This document shows positions 1 to 5,451 of a stretch of DNA of 5,451 nt, piece by piece; the stretch's first letter is position 1; each line of letters starts with the position of its first letter. Made by a program: the position numbers and the translations under genes. The notes beneath the pieces are model-generated. The model was not told where the DNA came from and ran no database searches. It saw nothing but the letters and a program-made list of their open reading frames with translations. The DNA is from Clostridia bacterium (GTDB lineage Bacteria; Bacillota; Clostridia; Saccharofermentanales; UBA5734). The DNA lies in NCBI GenBank assembly GCA_009929975.1, contig RZZF01000139.1, forward strand, positions 1 to 5,451, written 5' to 3'.

Positions 1-450
1 TATCAGGTTCTGGTTGATTATGCCCACAACGCGGCCAGCCTGGAAAGTCTGCTCAGCACTTTGCGTGAATATACCGAAGGCCGCCTGATCGTCGTGTTCG
101 GCTGCGGCGGTGACCGGGCCCGCTCCCGACGCTTTGAAATGGGAGAAGTGGCAGGACGGCTGGCGGACCTGACCGTGATTACATCGGATAATCCCCGGAC
201 AGAAGATCCGGCGGCAATCATCGACGACATCATAACCGGCATTCGTCCGACCGGAGGTCACTATTGCAGGGAAATTGACCGGGCGGCCGCGATCCGTCTG
301 GCGATCCAGTCGGCCGGTGCCGGCGATATGATCGTGATCGCGGGAAAAGGACATGAGAATTATCAGATCTTCAGCGACCGGACCATTCATTTTGATGACG
401 CGGAGGTCGCCGACCGGATTCTCAGGGAAGAGGAGGCCCGTCATGGCTGA
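1..450 (+). CDS. murE: UDP-MurNAc-tripeptide synthetase MurE, C-terminal part (5' end outside window)
   Basis: This is the last 149 residues of MurE, the cytoplasmic ATP-dependent ligase that adds the third amino acid to UDP-MurNAc-L-Ala-D-Glu. Reading frame 1 is open from the first base to TGA at 448-450. Full-length MurE is about 490 residues, so roughly 340 N-terminal residues, including the ATP P-loop, lie upstream. Visible family motifs are VDYAHN (residues 5-10), FGCGGDR (33-39), DNPRTEDP (63-70) and GKGHE (115-119). DNPR is the signature of meso-diaminopimelate-adding enzymes; lysine-adding MurE proteins carry other residues here. The Arg of GGDR, the Arg of DNPR and the Glu of GKGHE match the positions that bind diaminopimelate in the E. 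coli enzyme, as I recall them. The gene overlaps murF by 8 bp, which suggests coupled translation. The family call is certain; the substrate call is an inference from the motif. Confidence 0.96.
   Translation, partial: YQVLVDYAHNAASLESLLSTLREYTEGRLIVVFGCGGDRARSRRFEMGEVAGRLADLTVITSDNPRTEDPAAIIDDIITGIRPTGGHYCREIDRAAAIRLAIQSAGAGDMIVIAGKGHENYQIFSDRTIHFDDAEVADRILREEEARHG
431..436 (+). promoter_or_regulatory. Ribosome binding site of murF
   Basis: AGGAGG, a near-perfect Shine-Dalgarno sequence, lies 6 bases before the ATG at 443 and inside the last murE codons. It decides the murF start in favour of 443 over the in-frame ATG at 353, which lies deep inside murE. Confidence 0.85.
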
Positions 451-1909
451 ATTGAAACTTGCGGATGTCCTGGGATGGAGCGGCGGACATATCATGCAGC
501 CGCCTGATTTCGAGTGTCTTCATCTCCTGTTCAATGATATTGTGACGGACTCACGCCGGATCACGCCGGGATGTCTGTTTATCGCCTTGCGCGGCGCACG
601 GTATGACGGCCACGAATTTGCCGGGGAAGCGCTTCGCCAGGGAGCGTCGGCCGTCATGGTCGAGCTGCGTTCATTCCCTGAGCTTCATTTCCAGGGTTCG
701 GACTGTGTGATCGCGGTAGACGATACGCTGCAGGCGCTTCAGGACCTCGCGGCCGGCTACCGCCGCCAGCTGCCGGCTCATGTGATCGTGATCAGCGGCA
801 GCGTTGGCAAGACATCGACAAGGGAAATGGCCGCGGCCTGCCTGCGTCCGTTCTGGCATCTGCATCAGACCGCCGCTAATCTGAATAATGAGATCGGCCT
901 GCCCCAGACCTTGCTGCAGGCCAGTCCTGAACATGAAGCGATTCTTCTGGAAATGGGTATGCGCGGACGAGGAGAAATCAGCTTGCTCAGCCGGATCGCG
1001 GCCCCGGATACGGCGATCCTGACGGGGATCGGCTGGTCTCATGTCGAGCGGCTGGGCAGTCAGGCAGCCATTCTCGAAGCGAAGGCAGAAGTGCTTGACG
1101 GGATGTCAGCCGACGGACTGCTCATTCTCAACGCAGATGATTCCTGGTTGAATCAACTGGCCGCGAGAATTGATGACCAGGTTCGTCTTGCCGGCTTTAC
1201 CCTGCAGGACGCGGCTCCCTGGCCGCAGGCGAAAATCTGGCTGCGTGCCGTCAATATCAAGATGCGGGCCGGTGAATTGAGATTTACGCTGGTGATCGAC
1301 CGTCCGCTGCAACTCACCGGCGAATATGACGTCAGCCTGCCGTTGACAGGCTTGCATCATATCCGTAATTTTCTGCCGGCACTCGCGGTCGCGCTGGATC
1401 ATGATCTTGATATCAACCGGGCGATTGCCGCCGCCTCGGCGTTTCGCAATATCGGCAGCCGTCAGCGGATACTCAGAGCCAATCAACTGACCATTATGGA
1501 TGACGCTTATAACGCCAGCCCTGAATCGATGCAGGCCGCGCTGGAATCACTGGCCCTGATGGCCGGTGGGCGCCACCGCATGATTGCGGTCCTGGGTGAT
1601 ATGCTGGAACTGGGTGATTTCGCGGCTGATGCCCATCGCCAGGTCGGTGAGGCGGTTGTCCGTTATGGAGCGGACAGCCTGTTCTGCCTCGGGCCACTTG
1701 GCCGTCTGATCGGGGAGGCAGCCAGGGAAAGCCAGCCCTCTTTGCCGACCCGCTTCTTTGATCATCGTGACGACCTGATCCGTGAACTGATGGCCTATGT
1801 TCAGGATGGTGACCACATACTGGTCAAGGGGTCAAGGGCGCTGAATATGGAATTAGTCGCTGAAGCCCTGGCCGCTGAACCGTCTGACGCGAAGGAGAAC
1901 AATGGATGA
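443..1909 (+). CDS. murF: UDP-MurNAc-tripeptide:D-alanyl-D-alanine ligase MurF
   Basis: MurF uses ATP to join D-Ala-D-Ala to UDP-MurNAc-tripeptide, the last cytoplasmic step of precursor synthesis. The protein is 488 residues, slightly long for a family of about 450-480. The N-terminal substrate-binding domain has TDSRRITPGCLFIALRG (about 35-51). The central ATPase domain has the P-loop GSVGKT (119-124), NLNNE (146-150) and EMG (170-172). HHIRN (305-309) falls where the family has its conserved H-N motif. The C-terminal domain has DDAYNASPES (353-362), LGDMLELG and KGSRALNME (462-470). The frame is open further upstream to an ATG at 353, but I chose the ATG at 443 because AGGAGG lies 6 bases before it and the protein then begins MAELKLADVLGW, a normal MurF N-terminus. 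It overlaps murE by 8 bp and mraY by 4 bp. All expected ligase motifs are present, so it should be active. Confidence 0.97.
   Translation: MAELKLADVLGWSGGHIMQPPDFECLHLLFNDIVTDSRRITPGCLFIALRGARYDGHEFAGEALRQGASAVMVELRSFPELHFQGSDCVIAVDDTLQALQDLAAGYRRQLPAHVIVISGSVGKTSTREMAAACLRPFWHLHQTAANLNNEIGLPQTLLQASPEHEAILLEMGMRGRGEISLLSRIAAPDTAILTGIGWSHVERLGSQAAILEAKAEVLDGMSADGLLILNADDSWLNQLAARIDDQVRLAGFTLQDAAPWPQAKIWLRAVNIKMRAGELRFTLVIDRPLQLTGEYDVSLPLTGLHHIRNFLPALAVALDHDLDINRAIAAASAFRNIGSRQRILRANQLTIMDDAYNASPESMQAALESLALMAGGRHRMIAVLGDMLELGDFAADAHRQVGEAVVRYGADSLFCLGPLGRLIGEAARESQPSLPTRFFDHRDDLIRELMAYVQDGDHILVKGSRALNMELVAEALAAEPSDAKENNG
1892..1897 (+). promoter_or_regulatory. Ribosome binding site of mraY
   Basis: AAGGAG lies 8 bases before the ATG at 1906 and within the 3' end of murF. 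Together with the ATGA stop-start overlap it points to translational coupling of murF and mraY. It favours 1906 over the adjacent ATG at 1909, which would have 11-base spacing. Confidence 0.8.
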
Positions 1910-2910
1910 TGCCTTATGTGATGGCGGTTTCGCCGCTTTTCAGTTTTATTTTCCCGTTCATTCTGACGGTTCTGCTCGGCCTGGCCGGGCTGCCGCTGCT
2001 CCGGCGGCTGCAGCTGCGCCAGACGGTGCGTGAAGACGGTCCGAAAAGTCATTATGTCAAAAGCGGAACGCCGACATTCGGCGCGCTTTTCTTTTTGCCG
2101 TCGCTGATTCTGGGCACAATCATCCTGATGATCCGCCACGAGCCGGTGCGTGATCTGCTGCTGATGCTTCTGCTGACACTGAGTTATGCCGCAGTGGGAA
2201 TCATTGATGACTATATCAAAGTAAAAGTTGATAAGAAGGGCTTGTCGGTCCGTCAGAAGACCATTCTTCTGACGGTATTCGCGGTTCTTTTCGCGGTTTA
2301 TTTTCTGTTTATCTCACCAGACCCGGTTCTTCTGCGGCTGCCGTTTGCCGGGCAGGTGATCGTCATGGATGGCTGGCTCAAACCGTTGTACTTCATTTTT
2401 ACGATTGTCTTCATCTTTTTCATCAGCAATTCTGTCAACCTGACAGATGGCGTTGACGGACTGGCGGGAAGTGTTACCCTGATCAATACCCTGGCACTGG
2501 CACTGTACAGCTGGAAGCTGGCTGATCAGGTGGCGGCGGCCGGTGCGGCGGGTCATTTTGCCCTGCTGATCGCCGGAGGATGCCTTGGCTTTCTGGTCTT
2601 CAACTGGCATCCCGCCCGGGTCTTCATGGGTGATGGCGGTTCACAGGCACTCGGAGCTGCGCTGGCCGTGATGACCCTGCTGCTGGGTATTCCCTGGATT
2701 CTGCTGGCCGCCGGTTTTATCTACATCATCGAATCGCTCTCCGTCATCATCCAGGTCGCGTATTTCAAAAAGACCGGTGGCCGGAGGATTTTCCGGATGT
2801 CGCCCATCCATCATCATTATGAACTGGGTGGATGGTCTGAGATCAGAATCGTCCTGACGTTCAGTCTGGTCAGTCTGGTGGCTTGTGCTGTCGGCTGGCT
2901 GCTGATCTGA
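1906..2910 (+). CDS. mraY: Phospho-MurNAc-pentapeptide transferase MraY
   Basis: MraY is the integral membrane enzyme that transfers phospho-MurNAc-pentapeptide from UDP to undecaprenyl phosphate, making lipid I on the inner face of the membrane. The 334-residue product is very hydrophobic, with about ten predicted helices. Motifs in order are PKSHYVKSGTPTFG (46-59), the catalytic pair D101-D102 in GIIDDYIK, NLTDGVDGLAG (178-188), FNWHPARVFMGDGGS with the third catalytic aspartate D243 (232-246), and the histidine motif SPIHHHYELGGW (299-310). These include all the Mg2+ and catalytic residues known for the family. The length fits the short Gram-positive form; E. coli MraY is 360 residues. The start ATG at 1906 overlaps the murF stop as ATGA and has AAGGAG 8 bases upstream. 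The ATG at 1909 immediately follows and is a less likely alternative. It sits in the usual place after murF, but the next gene is ftsW rather than murD. Confidence 0.97.
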   Translation: MMPYVMAVSPLFSFIFPFILTVLLGLAGLPLLRRLQLRQTVREDGPKSHYVKSGTPTFGALFFLPSLILGTIILMIRHEPVRDLLLMLLLTLSYAAVGIIDDYIKVKVDKKGLSVRQKTILLTVFAVLFAVYFLFISPDPVLLRLPFAGQVIVMDGWLKPLYFIFTIVFIFFISNSVNLTDGVDGLAGSVTLINTLALALYSWKLADQVAAAGAAGHFALLIAGGCLGFLVFNWHPARVFMGDGGSQALGAALAVMTLLLGIPWILLAAGFIYIIESLSVIIQVAYFKKTGGRRIFRMSPIHHHYELGGWSEIRIVLTFSLVSLVACAVGWLLI

Positions 2911-2934
2911 ACCACGGTAAAAGAAACTGACAGG

Positions 2935-2941
2935 AAAGGAG
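2935..2941 (+). promoter_or_regulatory. Ribosome binding site of ftsW (GTG start)
   Basis: AAAGGAG lies 7 bases before the GTG at 2949, in the 38-bp gap after mraY. It supports the non-ATG start. The rest of the gap (2911-2934) shows no inverted repeat, terminator or recognisable promoter. Confidence 0.82.
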
Positions 2942-2948
2942 ATCACTC

Positions 2949-4316
2949 GTGCGTCGACTGCCCATCAATGAACAGGTCCGACAGAGAAACCGTGAAGTAA
3001 CCCGGGTTAATCCCCCGTCTTCGCTGGGTGCCGCCAATCAGCATGTCAGCGGCAGTCTCCTGATTGTCACCCTGATCATGGTCAGTTTCGGCCTGGTCAT
3101 GTTGTTTTCTGCCAGTATGAGCATCGGCTACGCGTCAACCGGCGGAAACTCAATGTATTATGTCCTGCGCCAGTCAGGGATCACGGCAATGGGACTGGTC
3201 GCTGCCCTGTTTCTCGCGTTGTTCGTCCGTGTCCATTTCTTCGACCGCATGTTTTTCACGTTGATCGCCTATCTGGTGGTCAGCGGATTGCTGGTCTATG
3301 TCCGGTTGTTCGGCATCGTCATTCAGAACGCGCGGCGCTGGGTCCGGATCGGTATCCTGTTCCAGCCGTCAGAACTGGCGAAAATCGCGATTGTCTTCTG
3401 TTTTGCCGGCTATACTTCATGGGTGCGCCGCATGCGGCGAAAAGGCCATTTTCGCCGCAAAACCATGCTGGGGCAGTTTCTCGCGGATGGCTGGGTTGAT
3501 GTGCTTCTGCCTGGACTCATGATGCTTGTCTGGATCGTTCTGGTTCTGATCCAGCCGCATCTTTCCGGTGGACTGATTCTCGGCTTCGTCGGCCTGACGG
3601 TCATGCTGGTTGCCGGCCTGCCGCTTCGTTCATGGATGAGCGCGATGACACAGGTCCTGCTGTTCCTGCTGGTTGTGGTCCTGCTGGTCAGCCTGCTGCT
3701 GCCCCTGCTGCCTGTTGATGAACTGCGGGCTGATCTCGAGGAGAATTTCCGCCATGTCGGCCGCCGGCTCGACATCTTTTTCAATCCGGAGACGGTTGAC
3801 GCGAGTGACAGTTATCAGATTGACCAGTCCATTCTGGCCATCGGGTCGGGCGGCTTGACGGGACTGGGTCTTGGCGAGGGACGGCAGAAGTATAACTATC
3901 TGCCGGAAGCCCATAACGATTTTGTTTTCGCGATCATCAGTGAGGAACTCGGCTTCATCGGCAGCTTGACTGTCATTTTACTGTTCATGCTCTTCATGCT
4001 GATCGGGATCAGCATTACCCTGCGGGCTGGTTCTGTCTTCGCTGCGATTCTGGCCGGGGGTTATACGATGCTGATCACGGTCCAGGCCCTGCTGAATATC
4101 GGAGTCGCCACCCGATCAATTCCGCCGACGGGGATCTCACTGCCGTTCTTCAGCTATGGCGGAACATCCAATTTGTTTTTTCTGATCTCAATCGGTCTGA
4201 TCCTGGCGGTTTCCAGAACCGGTCTGCGCGGACGGTCTCAGCCGGCACTGCCTGACAATCACCGGGTGACGGCAATTGATGAGCCGCAGCGGCCCCGGCA
4301 GAATGAAAGGAGCTGA
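2949..4316 (+). CDS. ftsW: SEDS-family peptidoglycan glycosyltransferase FtsW
   Basis: FtsW polymerises lipid II into glycan strands at the division septum, working with a class B penicillin-binding protein. The 455-residue product has about ten hydrophobic helices (roughly 35-57, 73-93, 100-119, 141-157, 183-201, 207-224, 232-254, 330-355, 363-384, 406-423), with hydrophilic N- and C-terminal tails. SEDS signatures are RWVRIG plus QPSELAK (130-145), QPHLSGG (202-208), SYQIDQSILAIGSGGLTGLGLG (288-309), YLPEAHNDFVF (317-327) and GISLPFFSYGGTS (395-407). D324 in HNDF matches the essential aspartate of RodA and FtsW. The large loop at about 255-329 is the expected extracytoplasmic loop 4. The GTG start at 2949 is supported by AAAGGAG 7 bases upstream; the next methionine (residue 44) would remove most of helix 1. 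RodA and the sporulation paralogue SpoVE share these motifs. The position beside murG and mraY favours FtsW, but a sporulation role cannot be excluded. Confidence 0.94.
   Translation: MRRLPINEQVRQRNREVTRVNPPSSLGAANQHVSGSLLIVTLIMVSFGLVMLFSASMSIGYASTGGNSMYYVLRQSGITAMGLVAALFLALFVRVHFFDRMFFTLIAYLVVSGLLVYVRLFGIVIQNARRWVRIGILFQPSELAKIAIVFCFAGYTSWVRRMRRKGHFRRKTMLGQFLADGWVDVLLPGLMMLVWIVLVLIQPHLSGGLILGFVGLTVMLVAGLPLRSWMSAMTQVLLFLLVVVLLVSLLLPLLPVDELRADLEENFRHVGRRLDIFFNPETVDASDSYQIDQSILAIGSGGLTGLGLGEGRQKYNYLPEAHNDFVFAIISEELGFIGSLTVILLFMLFMLIGISITLRAGSVFAAILAGGYTMLITVQALLNIGVATRSIPPTGISLPFFSYGGTSNLFFLISIGLILAVSRTGLRGRSQPALPDNHRVTAIDEPQRPRQNERS
4306..4312 (+). promoter_or_regulatory. Ribosome binding site of murG
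   Basis: AAAGGAG lies 9 bases before the ATG at 4322 and overlaps the last codons of ftsW (Glu-Arg-Ser). Ribosomes finishing ftsW would therefore cover the murG initiation region, consistent with coupled expression. Confidence 0.8.
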
Positions 4317-4321
4317 CACAG

Positions 4322-5440
4322 ATGACACCCTCTGTTTATGTCATCGCGGGAGGCGGCACCAGCGGCCATGTCAATCCTGCTCTGGCGATTGCGGAAGCGA
4401 TCCGGGCGAATGAACCCGATGCGCGGATTGAATTCGTCGGAACCCGCCGCGGGATTGAGAACCGGCTGATTCATCAGGCCGGATATCCTTTTCATGAGAT
4501 CCGTGCCAGCGGGCTGCCGTCACGGCTGTCACCGGCGATGTTCCGGGCGATCCGTGATTATCTTGCCGGGCGGCGCCAATGCCTGAAACTGCTGAAAGCG
4601 CTGCGGCCGAACGCAGTGATCGGGACAGGAGGCTATGTCTGCAGCCCGCTGGTCGCTGCGGCTGCCCGTCTCAACATTCCGGTACTGCTGCATGAACAGA
4701 ATGCCTATCCAGGCCGATCGAACCGGATGATGGCCCGGCGCAGCCAGGCGGTCTGCCTCAGTTTCGCTGACGCCATCCCTTATTTTCCTGAGAAGACACC
4801 GCTCTATCTGACCGGCAACCCGGTCCGGTCTGTTTTCTTTGAGCAATCGCATGAAAAGGCCCGCGTTGAGGCGGGTCTCACGCCGGATGACCGGTTCGTT
4901 CTGGCCCTCGGCGGCAGTCTGGGCGCACAGTCAATCAATCAGGCGATTCTCAATCTGGACACGGTGATCAGCAGCCTGCCGGAGCAGCATCCATTGCGCC
5001 GCCTGCGCGTGATTCTCGGTTGCGGTGCTCAGCACGAGACAGCTGTCAGACAGGCAGCTGCCGGATATGACTGGCTTGAGGTCCATGCCTATATCGATCA
5101 GATTCAGCAGCTGATGGCGGCCGCGGATCTGATCATCTGCCGTGCGGGAGCCGGCGCCTGTTTTGAACTGGCCGCCCTGGGCCGGCCGGCGATATTGGTT
5201 CCGTATCCCCATGCGGCAGGCGATCATCAGACCGCGAACGCGGCCTCGCTGGTCCATGCAGGTGCCGCTGTCCTCTGCCGGGATCAGGATCTGACCGCTG
5301 AGCGGCTGATGGAATATTTCAATGACCTGCTGACAGATCCGACAAAGCTGAAGACGATGGCTGAAGCGGCTTCATCATTGGCAAGGCCGGACGCGGCCGC
5401 TGAAATTTATCAGTATCTGCGCCAGATCCGGAGCGACTGA
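4322..5440 (+). CDS. murG: UDP-GlcNAc:lipid I N-acetylglucosaminyltransferase MurG
   Basis: MurG is the GT28, GT-B fold enzyme that adds GlcNAc to lipid I at the inner membrane face, making lipid II. The 372-residue length is typical. The N-terminal acceptor domain has the glycine-rich loop GGGTSGHVNPALA (10-22), whose H16 matches the proposed catalytic histidine of E. coli MurG. It is followed by EFVGTRRGIENRL, IGTGGYVCSP and HEQNAYPGRSN (124-134). TGNPVR leads into the C-terminal UDP-GlcNAc domain, which has GGSLGAQSIN (197-206), CRAGAGACFELAALGRPA with E282 in the position of the UDP-ribose-binding glutamate, and HQTANA (302-307). The ATG at 4322 is 5 bp past the ftsW stop. Its ribosome binding site lies inside the last ftsW codons, so translation is probably coupled. 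The donor-site motif departs slightly from the usual RAGAxTxxEL, with Ala in place of Thr; this may only be lineage variation. Confidence 0.97.
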   Translation: MTPSVYVIAGGGTSGHVNPALAIAEAIRANEPDARIEFVGTRRGIENRLIHQAGYPFHEIRASGLPSRLSPAMFRAIRDYLAGRRQCLKLLKALRPNAVIGTGGYVCSPLVAAAARLNIPVLLHEQNAYPGRSNRMMARRSQAVCLSFADAIPYFPEKTPLYLTGNPVRSVFFEQSHEKARVEAGLTPDDRFVLALGGSLGAQSINQAILNLDTVISSLPEQHPLRRLRVILGCGAQHETAVRQAAAGYDWLEVHAYIDQIQQLMAAADLIICRAGAGACFELAALGRPAILVPYPHAAGDHQTANAASLVHAGAAVLCRDQDLTAERLMEYFNDLLTDPTKLKTMAEAASSLARPDAAAEIYQYLRQIRSD

Positions 5441-5444
5441 CGCC

Positions 5445-5451
5445 ATGAAGC
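5445..5451 (+). CDS. Possible start of the next dcw gene, cut by the window end
   Basis: An ATG at 5445-5447 lies 4 bases after the murG stop, with a weak GGAG at 5430-5433, 11 bases upstream. In a tightly packed operon this could start the next gene; murB, murA, murC or a divIB/ftsQ gene often follows murG in Gram-positive bacteria. Only two codons (Met-Lys) and one base are visible, so the product cannot be named and the start itself is uncertain. Confidence 0.25.

Noticed and set aside
353..442. Upstream extension of murF to an in-frame ATG at 353
   Set aside because: It would overlap murE by almost 100 bp, has no ribosome binding site, and adds residues foreign to MurF. The ATG at 443 with AGGAGG is far better.
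671..1042. Antisense open frame inside murF, with several similar ones on the - strand elsewhere
   Set aside because: The translated residues show no family motif or plausible domain, and the + strand carries a clear conserved protein. They are shadows of codon bias in GC-rich genes.
2911..2948. Possible terminator, promoter or murD remnant in the mraY-ftsW gap
   Set aside because: The 38 bp have no inverted repeat, no T-run and no recognisable -35/-10 pair. They are too short for a gene remnant and mostly hold the ftsW ribosome binding site.
3298..3522. Overlapping + strand open frame inside ftsW
   Set aside because: It is rich in Cys, Ser and Arg, has no recognisable motif, and lies fully within well-conserved FtsW sequence.
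3655..3720. Low-complexity run of CTG-rich repeats
   Set aside because: It encodes the Leu/Val-rich seventh transmembrane helix of FtsW. The repeats reflect CTG codon preference, not a tandem repeat element.
1..5451. Undescribed system, mobile element, CRISPR array or RNA gene
   Set aside because: Coding sequence with recognised peptidoglycan functions fills the window. I saw no direct repeats with spacers, no terminal inverted repeats and no tRNA-like or riboswitch-like fold.

Overview
This window is a stretch of a bacterial division and cell wall (dcw) cluster. Five genes lie head to tail on the + strand: the 3' end of murE, then complete murF, mraY, ftsW and murG. A possible start codon for a further gene sits in the last seven bases. 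Nearly every base is coding. The only gap of note is 38 bp between mraY and ftsW. I see no tRNA, rRNA, mobile element, CRISPR array or terminator.

The organism looks like a moderately GC-rich member of the Firmicutes (Bacillota), most likely of clostridial type. I infer this from strong purine-rich Shine-Dalgarno sites before every visible start, the GGGTSGH form of the MurG N-terminal loop, the QPHLSG form of the FtsW motif usually written (E/Q)PDxGT, and a compact 334-residue MraY. This is recalled family knowledge, not a database result. The retained MurE motif DNPR predicts meso-diaminopimelate at position 3 of the stem peptide.

Layout: bases 1-450 hold the C-terminal ligase domain of MurE. 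Bases 443-1909 hold MurF, overlapping murE by 8 bp. Bases 1906-2910 hold MraY, overlapping murF by 4 bp (ATGA). Bases 2949-4316 hold FtsW, with a GTG start. Bases 4322-5440 hold MurG, 5 bp after ftsW. The tight packing and overlaps suggest one polycistronic mRNA with translational coupling, whose promoter lies upstream of the window.

The genes act in sequence. MurE and MurF complete the cytoplasmic UDP-MurNAc-pentapeptide. MraY transfers it to undecaprenyl phosphate to give lipid I. MurG adds GlcNAc to give lipid II. FtsW polymerises lipid II at the septum with its partner transpeptidase. The main departure from the textbook order is that murD, often found between mraY and ftsW, is absent there. 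All enzymes keep their diagnostic motifs and look functional. I found no convincing sign of an undescribed system; the remaining observations are modest.
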